Below, one piece after another: positions 1 to 6,822 of a stretch of 22,139 nt of DNA (the first letter of the stretch is position 1; every line of letters begins with the position of its first letter). This DNA is from Patescibacteria group bacterium. Its GTDB lineage: Bacteria; Patescibacteriota; Patescibacteriia; XYB2-FULL-38-15. The DNA lies in contig JAHIRI010000026.1 of the NCBI GenBank assembly GCA_018818855.1, positions 1 to 22,139 on the forward strand, in the 5' to 3' direction. The translations under genes were made by a program, and so were the position numbers. The notes beneath the pieces are model-generated. The model saw nothing but the letters and a program-made list of their open reading frames with translations, did no database searches and was not told the DNA's origin.

Positions 1-201
1 GATGTTCCTAAAGAAAAAGCGCGTTTGGGAAAAGAATTGGCCGAGGCGGAAAAGTATTTGGGGGTTTTAGAAAATAAATTATCCAATAAAGAATTTCTCG
101 CCAACGCACCAAAAGAACTTGTGGCCGGGGAAAAAGAAAAATTGGAATTACAAAAAGAAAAAGTTCAAAAAATAAACGATCAATTAAAATCTTTAGAATA
201 A
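1..201 (+). CDS. valS: Valyl-tRNA synthetase, C-terminal end (partial)
   Basis: Only the last 66 codons are present; the reading frame is open from base 1 to a TAA. The peptide is a charged helical arm with the pattern KLSNKEF, then AP, then E-K-x-KL. That pattern is characteristic of the C-terminal tRNA-binding coiled coil of ValRS and is absent from IleRS and LeuRS. ValRS attaches valine to tRNA-Val in the cytoplasm. The stop lies 4 nt before the tyrS start, so the two genes probably share a transcript. The identification rests on this arm alone, because the catalytic domain is outside the window. Confidence 0.85.
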   Translation, partial: DVPKEKARLGKELAEAEKYLGVLENKLSNKEFLANAPKELVAGEKEKLELQKEKVQKINDQLKSLE

Positions 202-205
202 ATTT

Positions 206-1426
206 ATGAAAATTAATACCGACGAGAAAAAAATCCAAGAAATTTTGACGCGTTCAGTTGATACAATTTATCCGAATCGGAAAAAATTTGAAGAAATGCT
301 CAAATCGGGAAAGCAACTTCGGGTATACATGGGAATTGATCCGACGGCTACTTATGTTCATTTGGGTCACGCTACCAACTACATTATTTTGAAAAGGTTA
401 CATGGCCTTGGTCACAAGATGATAGTTTTAATTGGTGACTTTACGGCCATGATCGGTGATCCGAGCGACAAAGGTGCGGCGAGAAAAAGGTTGACGCGCG
501 CCGACGTGGAAAATAATCTTAAAACCTTCAAAAAGCAGATTGGAAAGATTTTGGATTTTTCCGACAAAAAAAATCCGATCGAATTGCGTTTCAATTCGGA
601 TTGGCTGGCGAATCTTAATTTTGAAAAGTTGATTGACATAGCTTCCAATTTTACTGTTCAGAGAATGCTCGAGCGCGACATTTTCGAAAAAAGAATCAAG
701 GAAAAAAAGCCGCTTTACGTCCATGAGTTTTTTTATCCTCTGATGCAGGGGTATGATTCGGTGGCACTCGAGGCCGACGTGGAGATTGGCGGAACCGACC
801 AAACGTTCAATATGCTGGCTGGCCGACAGCTCGTGGCTGCTTATCAGAAACGTGAGAAAATTGTCATGACAACCACACTGCTTGAAAACCCGGTGACTGG
901 AGAAAAATTGATGAGTAAAAGTTTAGGAACCGGTATTGGCCTCGACGAGAATCCGGACGAGATGTACGGAAAGACCATGGCTTTGCCCGACGAAGCGATT
1001 GTCCAGGTTTTTATTGATTGTACTTATTTGCCGATGGAAGAAATAAAAGAGATGGAGGAACAATTGAAAAAAGGAACAAATCCGAGGGATCTTAAAATGC
1101 GTTTGGCGCGGGAAATTGTAATGCTCTACCATTCAGCCGACGATGCCAGAAAAGCTGAAGAAAATTTTGTTAAAATTTTTCAGAAAAAAGAAGCGCCGGA
1201 AGAAGTGGTTGAAGTAAAAATAAAGAACAGGGAAACAAACATTCTTGATTTACTCGTGGAAACAAAACTGGCGGCGAGTAAAGGTGAGGCACGAAGATTA
1301 GTAGAGCAAGGCGGCGTAAAAGTTGGCGACCAAATAATTTCCGATATTAACGCTGTGGTAGAAATTCCCGCCGATGGAGTTTTGGTGCAAAAGGGGAAAA
1401 GACATTTTATAAAAGTCCATAATTAA
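206..1426 (+). CDS. tyrS: Tyrosyl-tRNA synthetase
   Basis: A 406-residue class I synthetase that charges tRNA-Tyr. The Rossmann-fold signature is HLGH at residues 52-55, preceded by the GIDPTA block. An IGGTDQTFNMLAGR block forms the tyrosine and ATP pocket. The KMSKS loop appears as MSKS at 236-239. From about residue 343 to the end is an S4-type RNA-binding domain (LAASKGEARRLVEQGGVKV). Length and domain order match bacterial TyrRS of the shorter-HIGH-motif type. The start ATG follows AATTT with no visible Shine-Dalgarno. It lies 4 nt after valS and 2 nt before argS, indicating an operon of three synthetases. Confidence 0.96.
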   Translation: MKINTDEKKIQEILTRSVDTIYPNRKKFEEMLKSGKQLRVYMGIDPTATYVHLGHATNYIILKRLHGLGHKMIVLIGDFTAMIGDPSDKGAARKRLTRADVENNLKTFKKQIGKILDFSDKKNPIELRFNSDWLANLNFEKLIDIASNFTVQRMLERDIFEKRIKEKKPLYVHEFFYPLMQGYDSVALEADVEIGGTDQTFNMLAGRQLVAAYQKREKIVMTTTLLENPVTGEKLMSKSLGTGIGLDENPDEMYGKTMALPDEAIVQVFIDCTYLPMEEIKEMEEQLKKGTNPRDLKMRLAREIVMLYHSADDARKAEENFVKIFQKKEAPEEVVEVKIKNRETNILDLLVETKLAASKGEARRLVEQGGVKVGDQIISDINAVVEIPADGVLVQKGKRHFIKVHN

Positions 1427-1428
1427 AT

Positions 1429-3150
1429 ATGTGGCCTAAAATAAAAAAAGAAATTATTAAGTTAATTGAGAAAAGTTTTCCGGACCTAAAAATTTCCGAG
1501 GCAGATTTTGTTTTTCCGCCGAATCCGGAATTTGGCGACCTGTCTTTACCTTGTTTTAATTTTGCCAAGGCGGTTGGAAATTCGCCGCCGGAAATTGCCA
1601 AAGAACTTTCTCGGAAAATTGAGCCAGCTGGAATTGTTGGAAAAATTGTCGCGGTCGGGCCATATCTTAATTTTTTTCTTGATAAAAGAAAAATGGCGAG
1701 TTTAGTTTTGAACCAGATTCTGAAAGATAAAGAAAAATATGGAAATAGCAAAATGGGAAAAGGGAAGAGAGCGATGATAGAATTTTCAAATGCCAATACT
1801 CATAAAGAATATCATGTTGGGCATCTTAGAAATCTTTGCTATGGCGACGCAGTGACCCGGCTGCTCGCTGCTTCTGGCCATAAAGTGATTCCCGTTTCGT
1901 ACATTAATGATTTTGGAATTCACGTAGCAAAAACTCTATGGTTTATTTATAAGCATAAGGATCCGCATGCTCAAACCATAATAAAGCAGGGTACAATTGA
2001 AGATAAGGGTTATTTTTTAGGGCAGATGTATTCAGATGCAACAAAAAAAATTAATGAGATCGGTGACAACGCAAAAAGGGAAGTCGGAGAATTCATGGCA
2101 AAAATTGAAAGTCGCCACGGACTAGAACATAAACATTGGCAGGAAACGCGGAGATGGAGCATTGAACAATTCGAAGAAATCTACAAAGAGATGGATGTGA
2201 AATTTGATAAAGTTTTTTACGAAAGTGAAGTGATTGATGAGGGGAGAAAAATTGTTGATGAACTTTTCCGAAAAAATTTTTTGGTAAAAAGCCAAGGAGC
2301 GGTTATTGCGAATTTGGAAAAATATAATCTCGGAGTTTTACTATTTTTGCGTTCTGATGGAACCGCCCTGTATCCGGTAGCAGATATCCCGTTGGCAATA
2401 AAGAAATTTAAAAAATATAAGTTGGATGAATCAATTTATGTAGTTGATGTCCGCCAAAGTTTATATTTCCAGCAATTATTTAAAATATTGGAGTTGCTCG
2501 GGTATAAACAAAAAATGATTCACTTGGATTATGAGTTTGTAAAATTGCCGTCAGGTATGATGTCTTCACGAACTGGAAATGTTATCACCTATGAAAATTT
2601 AAGAACAGAGGCAATGGAGCGGGCGATTGCCGAAACAAAAAAACGCCATACTGATTGGAGCAAGGAAAAAATTGATGAAATAGCGCGCGAGATTGTTGTT
2701 GGAGCAATAAAATTTGAAATGGTGAAAGTTGGCAAAGAACAGACAATTACTTTTGATATCGATCGGGCTTTGCGTTTTGAAGGTTATACTGCCGCATATT
2801 TGCAATATACCCATGCAAGAATTTGTTCTATCATCCGCAAAGCAAAAGTAAAAATTTCGGGAAAAATTGATTTTACAAAACTTCATGAAAAGTGGGAACA
2901 TGACCTTACAATAAATTTAGCAAAATTTCCCGAGACTCTGGAAAAAGCAGCGAGCGACTATAATCCGGCCGTGCTTGCCGGTTATCTTTATGAGCTGGCT
3001 AAAACTTTCAGTGATTTTTACCGCGACGTTCAGGTGATAAAAGCCGATCCAGAAACAAAAAAAGCAAGAATAGCTTTAATCTTCGCGGTGAAAACAGTTT
3101 TGGCAAAAGGCCTTAGTATTCTTGGCATCGCCGCACCAGAGGAAATGTAG
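1429..3150 (+). CDS. argS: Arginyl-tRNA synthetase
   Basis: A 573-residue class I synthetase that charges tRNA-Arg. The N-terminal additional domain (about residues 1-100) is followed by the catalytic core with HVGH at 129-132, in the context NANTHKEYHVGHLRN. The usual KMSKS is replaced by MSSRTGN near residue 378, as is normal for bacterial ArgRS. The C-terminal third is the helical DALR anticodon-binding domain (AAYLQYTHARICSI onward). The start is 2 nt after the tyrS stop, consistent with translational coupling. No terminator is visible after the TAG; a new promoter for the next gene follows within about 15 nt. Confidence 0.96.
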   Translation: MWPKIKKEIIKLIEKSFPDLKISEADFVFPPNPEFGDLSLPCFNFAKAVGNSPPEIAKELSRKIEPAGIVGKIVAVGPYLNFFLDKRKMASLVLNQILKDKEKYGNSKMGKGKRAMIEFSNANTHKEYHVGHLRNLCYGDAVTRLLAASGHKVIPVSYINDFGIHVAKTLWFIYKHKDPHAQTIIKQGTIEDKGYFLGQMYSDATKKINEIGDNAKREVGEFMAKIESRHGLEHKHWQETRRWSIEQFEEIYKEMDVKFDKVFYESEVIDEGRKIVDELFRKNFLVKSQGAVIANLEKYNLGVLLFLRSDGTALYPVADIPLAIKKFKKYKLDESIYVVDVRQSLYFQQLFKILELLGYKQKMIHLDYEFVKLPSGMMSSRTGNVITYENLRTEAMERAIAETKKRHTDWSKEKIDEIAREIVVGAIKFEMVKVGKEQTITFDIDRALRFEGYTAAYLQYTHARICSIIRKAKVKISGKIDFTKLHEKWEHDLTINLAKFPETLEKAASDYNPAVLAGYLYELAKTFSDFYRDVQVIKADPETKKARIALIFAVKTVLAKGLSILGIAAPEEM

Positions 3151-3163
3151 GGTTGACTTAGCC

Positions 3164-3192
3164 TTGTTTTGGAAAATTTTTAGTGGTAAGAT
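3164..3192 (+). promoter_or_regulatory. Putative sigma-70 promoter for the bactofilin gene
   Basis: TTGTTT (3164-3169) and TAAGAT (3187-3192) are separated by 17 bp in the short gap between argS and the bactofilin ORF. A TTGACT at 3153-3158 is closer to consensus, but its spacing to TAAGAT is 28 bp, so I prefer TTGTTT. The call is by eye only. Confidence 0.45.
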
Positions 3193-3228
3193 AGAGGAGT
3201 AATTTAAAAAAGAATTAAATTAAAATGT

Positions 3229-3636
3229 ATGTTTAAAGAAGCCTATTTGAAAGAAGGAGGGGACGTGGAAACAATCATTGGACCTTCAGTAAAAGTTGAA
3301 GGGGATTTTACAAGCAAGGGCAATGTGACCGTGGAAGGAGTAGTTCACGGATCTTTAAAAACCGATAAAGATTTGAAGGTTGGAGTGGGGGCAAAAATTT
3401 CCGCCAGCGTTTTCGCCAACAATGCTTTTATTGCCGGCGAGGTGAAGGGAAATGTGAAAGCGAGCGGGAGGTTGGAGTTGACCGACACTTCAAAAATTTA
3501 TGGAGATGTTGAGGCAAAAACTGTTATCATGGCCGCCGGAGCAATTTTGAACGGAAAGTGCACAATGTGTAATGATGTCTTGCCGTTGCCGAATTTAGAG
3601 GATAATGATGCTCTAAAAAAGAATAACAAGAAATAG
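3229..3636 (+). CDS. Bactofilin family cytoskeletal protein
   Basis: 135 residues. The core from about residue 15 to 115 is a run of short beta-strand repeats (VKVEGDF, VTVEGVVHGSL, DLKVGVGAKI, AFIAGEVKGNV, LELTDTSKIYGDV, TVIMAAGAILNG). These are typical of the bactofilin right-handed beta-helix, flanked by short disordered tails. Bactofilins polymerise into filaments at the membrane and help with cell shape or with localising wall enzymes. A GAGGAG at 3194-3199 is about 29 nt upstream of the ATG, too far to act as a Shine-Dalgarno. It is read as the first gene of a new unit with the kinase-like protein and ferredoxin downstream. Confidence 0.9.
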   Translation: MFKEAYLKEGGDVETIIGPSVKVEGDFTSKGNVTVEGVVHGSLKTDKDLKVGVGAKISASVFANNAFIAGEVKGNVKASGRLELTDTSKIYGDVEAKTVIMAAGAILNGKCTMCNDVLPLPNLEDNDALKKNNKK

Positions 3637-3663
3637 TCGCATTTTCGTTTTTAGATTTTTGTT

Positions 3664-4410
3664 ATGTACCAATATATTTATGATGCTTTTCTTTCGGAGG
3701 AAAAGTATCTACGCCCAATGACGATTATAGAAAATCGTCTCGCTGATCTTGGACTTCAAGGGCGGGTAAATCGCCTGAATCTTTTTAAAGATCCTCGAGA
3801 GCTAATCTTGGAAGGAATAAAAAGAGGAGTGGATACGGTAGTAGCGGTGGGAAACGACGAAACGCTTTCGCGAGTGGTAAATGCTGTTGGGGATTTTGAT
3901 ATAACTCTTGGCATGATACCAATAGGTCCGAAAAATGAAATAACAAAGTCGCTCGGAGTTGAAGAGGGTCTTTTGGCCTGCGATTGCCTTTCAAGTCGCC
4001 TTATAAGAAAATTAGATTTGGGAAAGATTAACGATATTTATTTTATCGCCCACTTGAAGGCTGGTTCAGAAGTGAGCTTAAGATATGGAAAGGAATATCA
4101 GGTGCGGTCGCTTACGAATAATTCGGTGGAAATTTATAATTTACCTACGCAGGAAGAACAAGCGGATCCAGAAGACGGCTATCTCGAAGCGCGTATCAGA
4201 CCGTCTGAAAGAAATTTTTTGAAAAAATTTGGTAAGGGAAGTTCTTCGCTGGACGGGAAAAGCCATTTTCCGGTGCGCAAAGTTTTTTTGGAGGGGAATG
4301 AGGGATCAAAAATTTTGGTTGATGGCTTAAAATTAATCAGCACTCCGGCCGAAGTTAAAATTTTGCCGCGCCACCTGAAAGTTATTGTCGGAAAAAATAG
4401 ATTATTTTAA
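3664..4410 (+). CDS. Degenerate diacylglycerol/lipid kinase-like protein
   Basis: 248 residues, somewhat shorter than YegS/DgkB-type lipid kinases (roughly 290-300 residues). The N-terminal half follows the DAGK catalytic fold: strand, VVAVGNDETLSRVVNAV (60-75), then LGMIPIGPKNEITKSLG (82-98). The second block matches the family's L-G-I-I-P-x-G-T-x-N-D-F segment. The nucleotide-binding GGDGT motif appears as GNDET at 63-67, and the T-x-N-D of the second block is PKNE. The C-terminal half is beta-rich, as in the second domain of the family. Fold membership is fairly secure, but kinase activity is doubtful. It lies 27 nt after bactofilin and 20 nt before ferredoxin. Confidence 0.65.
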   Translation: MYQYIYDAFLSEEKYLRPMTIIENRLADLGLQGRVNRLNLFKDPRELILEGIKRGVDTVVAVGNDETLSRVVNAVGDFDITLGMIPIGPKNEITKSLGVEEGLLACDCLSSRLIRKLDLGKINDIYFIAHLKAGSEVSLRYGKEYQVRSLTNNSVEIYNLPTQEEQADPEDGYLEARIRPSERNFLKKFGKGSSSLDGKSHFPVRKVFLEGNEGSKILVDGLKLISTPAEVKILPRHLKVIVGKNRLF

Positions 4411-4430
4411 ATAATAGGTAAAATATTTAT

Positions 4431-4622
4431 ATGAAACCACAAATAGACAGAGATTTATGTATTGGCTGCGGACTTTGTGAATCGCTTTGTCCGGCAGTTT
4501 TTAAACTAGATGATGGGAAATCGACAGTTTTGGAAGGAGTTAATTATAAGGCAAACAAGGCTTGCGTTGAAAAGGCCATTGAGAATTGCCCTGTGCAGGC
4601 GATCAAATGGGAAGAGAAATAA
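4431..4622 (+). CDS. Single [4Fe-4S] cluster ferredoxin
   Basis: 63 residues. Cysteines 10, 13 and 16 (CIGCGLC) with C53 (NCPVQAI) form a single [4Fe-4S] site. C20 and C45 match the extra pair that forms a disulfide in Thermotoga and Pyrococcus-type monocluster ferredoxins. It is a small soluble one-electron carrier, and no partner oxidoreductase is encoded nearby. The leader is A/T rich without a Shine-Dalgarno. The TAA stop overlaps the first base pairs of a small hairpin. The fold is clear; the redox partner is unknown. Confidence 0.92.
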   Translation: MKPQIDRDLCIGCGLCESLCPAVFKLDDGKSTVLEGVNYKANKACVEKAIENCPVQAIKWEEK

Positions 4623-4639
4623 GCGCTGTTGCGGCGCTT
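4621..4639. repeat. Small GC hairpin after ferredoxin
   Basis: AAGCGC (4621-4626) and GCGCTT (4634-4639) form a 6-bp stem with a 7-nt loop, starting inside the ferredoxin stop codon. No T tract follows, so it is at best a 3'-end stabiliser and not a convincing intrinsic terminator. Confidence 0.4.
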
Positions 4640-4641
4640 GA

Positions 4642-4699
4642 AATTCCGTCGCTCGCCCCAAATGAAAGCCAGCTTTTGTTTGGGGGCTCGCTAGGAATT
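4642..4699. repeat. Long imperfect palindrome flanked by CGCTCG motifs
   Basis: An inner stem pairs CCCCAAATGAAAGC (4656-4669) with GCTTTTGTTTGGGG (4672-4685), with two G-T pairs. An outer stem pairs AATTCC (4642-4647) with GGAATT (4694-4699). The segments between them, CGCTCG at 4650-4655 and GCTCGC at 4686-4691, do not pair and are instead direct copies of each other. The layout of CGCTCG motifs flanking a hairpin recalls the repeats at 11688 and 18045. No T run follows, so a terminator role is unlikely. Confidence 0.5.
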
Positions 4700-4706
4700 A
4701 TAGATA

Positions 4707-4735
4707 TTGGCAGAATACTGGTCGTGTGTTAAGGT
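4707..4735 (+). promoter_or_regulatory. Putative promoter for tRNA-Leu
   Basis: TTGGCA (4707-4712), a 17-bp spacer and TAAGGT (4730-4735) would start transcription about 6 nt before the mature tRNA 5' end. The hexamers are moderately good and the position is apt. Confidence 0.45.
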
Positions 4736-4747
4736 GTGAAATGCCTT

Positions 4748-4831
4748 GCCCAGGTGGCGGAATTGGCATACGCGCATGCTTGAGGTGCATGTTCCCGCAA
4801 GGGATTGGAGGTTCGAGTCCTCTCCTGGGCA
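4748..4831 (+). tRNA. tRNA-Leu(GAG)
   Basis: The acceptor stem GCCCAGG (4748-4754) pairs with CCTGGGC (4824-4830), with discriminator A at 4831. The anticodon stem CATGC/GCATG encloses the loop TTGAGGT, giving anticodon GAG. The long variable arm CCC-GCAA-GGG is class II, as expected for leucine. The T arm is GGAGG-TTCGAGT-CCTCT. CCA is not encoded, so it must be added by the CCA-adding enzyme. The 3' end is partly duplicated 111 bp downstream. Confidence 0.95.
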
Positions 4832-4872
4832 TATAAATTTTGCATCTTCTCCGAGGATTGCAAAATTTATAT
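4831..4872. repeat. Hairpin repeat, family 2, copy 1
   Basis: A perfect 14-bp inverted repeat, ATATAAATTTTGCA (4831-4844) and TGCAAAATTTATAT (4859-4872), has a 14-nt loop containing CTTCTCCGAGGAT. It begins at the discriminator base of tRNA-Leu. The layout ATAAATTTT-CTTCTCCG-GGATTG-AAAATTTA is shared with the element at 21576-21613, so the two are called copies of one family. Confidence 0.6.
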
Positions 4873-4875
4873 CGT

Positions 4876-4942
4876 GCTCGGGGTGGCGAGAATTTCCTCC
4901 CCCTTAAGCCTTCGGGACAGTCTTCGAGTCCTCTCCTGGGCA
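4876..4942 (+). pseudogene. Probable tRNA-Leu remnant / duplicated tRNA 3' end
   Basis: A 21-bp stretch at 4923-4943 is identical to 4812-4832, the T loop through the acceptor end of tRNA-Leu. Upstream, GCTCGGG (4876-4882) can pair with the duplicated CCTGGGC (4935-4941) with two wobble pairs, and it is followed by GTGGCGAGAATT, which resembles the tRNA-Leu 5' region (GTGGCGGAATT). A CTTAAGC segment could be a relic anticodon loop (TAA). The T stem is destroyed, because the bases before TTCGAGT do not pair with CCTCT, and no long variable arm is evident. The alternative reading is an attachment-site-like duplication left by an integration event. Confidence 0.5.
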
Positions 4943-4980
4943 TTTGGTTATTGTGGATTATTTTTATCTCTGGATATTGG

Positions 4981-5054
4981 GGGCGGCTAGCTCAGCTGGT
5001 TAGAGCGTCTCGTTTACACCGAGAAGGTCGGGAGTTCGACTCTCTCGCCGCCCA
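4981..5054 (+). tRNA. tRNA-Val(TAC)
   Basis: The acceptor stem GGGCGGC (4981-4987) pairs with GCCGCCC (5047-5053), with discriminator A at 5054. The D stem is GCTC/GAGC. The anticodon stem TCTCG/CGAGA encloses TTTACAC, giving anticodon TAC. The T arm is GGGAG-TTCGACT-CTCTC. CCA is not encoded. No strong promoter is visible just upstream, so it may be cotranscribed with tRNA-Leu. Confidence 0.96.
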
Positions 5055-5070
5055 TTGTTAAAAAAATATT

Positions 5071-5322
5071 ATGCTCACAAGAATTATTGTCGGAATTATT
5101 GGTATAGTCGTAGGCTCAATAATGGTGATCCGATCAGAATGGCTTTTGTCTTTTTTCGGCCGGATTAATTGGGCAGAAATTCATCTCGGCTCTGAAGGAG
5201 GGACGCGAGTTCTTTATAAACTTCTCGGCCTGCTCACAATTATCATCTCCCTTATGATCATGACAGGAATGATTGAGGGTTTGCTTATGGCAATTTTTGG
5301 TCCGCTGTTTGGGCAACGTTGA
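5071..5322 (+). CDS. Small two-helix membrane protein, unknown function
   Basis: 83 residues. Two hydrophobic segments are visible, about residues 4-22 (IIVGIIGIVVGSIMVI) and 50-78 (LYKLLGLLTIIISLMIMTGM onward). They are separated by a loop with SEWLLSFFGRINWAEIHLG. I recognise no family for it; proteins of this general look occur in CPR genomes. It starts 16 nt after tRNA-Val and is followed 31 nt later by a methyltransferase gene on the same strand. The start is an ATG after AAAAATATT with no Shine-Dalgarno. Coding potential is supported by the hydrophobic pattern and codon use like its neighbours. Confidence 0.75.
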   Translation: MLTRIIVGIIGIVVGSIMVIRSEWLLSFFGRINWAEIHLGSEGGTRVLYKLLGLLTIIISLMIMTGMIEGLLMAIFGPLFGQR

Positions 5323-5353
5323 ATTTTAAAAAATAAATTAATTTTCTAATTTT

Positions 5354-5926
5354 ATGCCCGAAGAATTAAAAGTTTTAAAAATCTCTGGCGGGAATACTTT
5401 GCTTGATCCCTATTCTATTTTTGAACAAGTCGGGCTGGGGGCAGGAGAGAAAATGGCTGATTTGGGTTGTGGCGCGGCCGGACACTTTGTTCTTCCGGCG
5501 GCAAAAATTGTTGGGGAACAAGGAACGGTTTACGCAGTTGATCTCCTAAAGTCAGTTCTTGAAGCAGTAAAAAGTAGAGCAAAACTTGAGGGAGTTGGGA
5601 ATGTAAAAACTGTTTGGTCAAATCTTGAAATTTACGGAGCCACGGAGATAAAAGAAGAAAGTCTGGACATGGTGCTTTTGGCGAATACTCTTTTTCAAAT
5701 TCCTAAAAGGGAAGAAGTTCTTCGGGAAGCAGTAAGGCTTGCGAAGAAAGGTGGGAAAATCGTGGTTGTTGAATGGGGATTGGCTGCCGCGCCGCTCGGT
5801 CCGTCGCTTGATCGGCGTCTTAGTAAAGATGTGGTGAGACAGATGGCGGCGCAAAATGGACTCACGGAAGTTAAGGAATTTAAGGCCGGACCATATCATT
5901 ACGGATTAGTTTTTTCTAAAAATTAA
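5354..5926 (+). CDS. Class I SAM-dependent methyltransferase
   Basis: 190 residues. SAM-binding motif I is MADLGCGAAGHF (34-45), followed by an acidic ribose-binding position in VYAVDLL (about 59-65). Motif III/post-III is LDMVLLANTLFQIPK, then LREAVRLAKKGGKIVVVEW. This is the UbiE/ArsM-like Rossmann methyltransferase pattern. The N-terminal GGNTLLDPYSIFEQVGL lead-in occurs in related CPR proteins of this type. The substrate cannot be told from sequence: quinone, arsenic, lipid and small-molecule acceptors are all possible, and no quinone pathway is visible here. Confidence 0.85.
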   Translation: MPEELKVLKISGGNTLLDPYSIFEQVGLGAGEKMADLGCGAAGHFVLPAAKIVGEQGTVYAVDLLKSVLEAVKSRAKLEGVGNVKTVWSNLEIYGATEIKEESLDMVLLANTLFQIPKREEVLREAVRLAKKGGKIVVVEWGLAAAPLGPSLDRRLSKDVVRQMAAQNGLTEVKEFKAGPYHYGLVFSKN

Positions 5927-5949
5927 AAATAAAATTTAAAAAAGTAATT

Positions 5950-6354
5950 ATGATTAATTTTGGAAGATTGTTAGATTTAAATTTTTGGTTTGCTCTCCGC
6001 CCGAGCGCGATCGGCAATCAAACAGTTATTATTTTAGCGATTGGTTTTGCCATATTTTTGGTGCTAGCAATTGTCTGCGGTATCTTGGCAAAAGCAAAAA
6101 AGCAGAACCCACCGCTCGTAAAACTTTTTAGAAAACTTAAAAAGATGTTTTCTACTATGGCGGTTCTGGGTTTTATAGTGTTGTTTTTCAGCTACGAGCA
6201 GATTTATCTTTTGGGTAGCCGTTTTTGGTTTTTGTTATGGTTTATCGGGTTGATTGTTTGGGTGGTTTTTATTAGCCTCTACGCTGTAGGAAAAATGCCG
6301 AAAGAAAAAGATGAATTGGAGAAAAAGCAAAAATATCTTAAATATTTAGCTTAA
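5950..6354 (+). CDS. Three-helix membrane protein, unknown function
   Basis: 134 residues with three hydrophobic helices, near residues 24-47 (VIILAIGFAIFLVLAIVCGI), 70-88 (MAVLGFIVLFF) and 92-115 (FWFLLWFIGLIVWVVFISLY). A basic loop (KAKKQNPPLVKLFRKLKKMF) separates helices 1 and 2, and a charged tail follows (KMPKEKDELEKKQKY). The basic segments are probably cytoplasmic by the positive-inside rule. I recognise no family. It is 23 nt after the methyltransferase and 5 nt before yraN, so probably in the same operon. Confidence 0.75.
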   Translation: MINFGRLLDLNFWFALRPSAIGNQTVIILAIGFAIFLVLAIVCGILAKAKKQNPPLVKLFRKLKKMFSTMAVLGFIVLFFSYEQIYLLGSRFWFLLWFIGLIVWVVFISLYAVGKMPKEKDELEKKQKYLKYLA

Positions 6355-6359
6355 AAAAA

Positions 6360-6728
6360 ATGTCGCGCGATCGCCAAGATTTGGGGCAGTTGGGAGAAAA
6401 ATTGGCTTGCGGATTTTTACGGGAAAAAGGATATCAAATTCTTAGCCAAAATTATCGGACGCGCGGAGGGGAAATAGATATTGTGGCGAAGGAGGGAGAC
6501 GTAATAGTTTTTGTTGAAGTGAAAACCAGGGTGAGTAGAGAGTTTGGTTACCCGGAAGAAGCGATTGACCAGAGGAAACAACATAAATTGGCTATGACAG
6601 CGGAATGCTATTTAACAGAGCATCGTTTGCATGAAGCAGATTACAGAATCGACGCGATCGGGATAGAAATGGAACACGGCGGTCGATTGAGAGATTTACG
6701 CCATGAAAAGGATGTTGTTGGTTGGTAA
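6360..6728 (+). CDS. yraN: YraN/UPF0102 family endonuclease-like protein
   Basis: 122 residues, the usual length for UPF0102. The restriction-endonuclease-like core is visible: GxxGEKLACGFLREKGYQIL at the N terminus, then RGGEIDIVAKEGDVIVFVEVKTR (36-57). In it E38, D40, E53 and K55 match the acidic-acidic-lysine catalytic pattern of the PD-(D/E)XK fold. The family is widespread near rnhB or in translation and cell-envelope operons; its role is unsettled, with proposals involving DNA processing or recombination. The ATG lies 5 nt after the upstream gene, in a poly-A stretch. Confidence 0.92.
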   Translation: MSRDRQDLGQLGEKLACGFLREKGYQILSQNYRTRGGEIDIVAKEGDVIVFVEVKTRVSREFGYPEEAIDQRKQHKLAMTAECYLTEHRLHEADYRIDAIGIEMEHGGRLRDLRHEKDVVGW

Positions 6729-6733
6729 GCTCT

Positions 6734-6761
6734 TGATTTATTTATTTGTATATGTTACTAT
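6734..6761 (+). promoter_or_regulatory. Putative sigma-70 promoter for nusA-yidC
   Basis: TTGATT (6734-6739), a 16-bp spacer and TACTAT (6756-6761) lie in the 94-bp gap between yraN and nusA. The expected start point near 6768 is only about 2 nt before the leader hairpin at 6770. Confidence 0.5.
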
Positions 6762-6769
6762 CAAAATGT

Positions 6770-6792
6770 AACTAGTTCCTTCCGGACTAGTT
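6770..6792 (+). promoter_or_regulatory. Leader hairpin upstream of nusA
   Basis: AACTAGT (6770-6776) pairs with ACTAGTT (6786-6792), extended by a T-G pair and a C-G pair, leaving a 5-nt loop. It would sit at the extreme 5' end of the nusA mRNA, about 30 nt before the ATG. TTATTTAAT follows, a poor T tract, so mRNA stabilisation or a regulatory role fits better than termination. It could instead be the weak 3' terminator of the yraN operon. Confidence 0.5.
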
Positions 6793-6822
6793 TATTTAAT
6801 AAGTAAAAGTAAATTAGAAATT

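Noticed and set aside
4698..5061. Several ORFs on both strands over tRNA-Leu, the tRNA remnant and tRNA-Val
   Set aside because: They are translations of tRNA sequence; the repeated MPRRGLE peptide simply reflects the duplicated tRNA 3' end.
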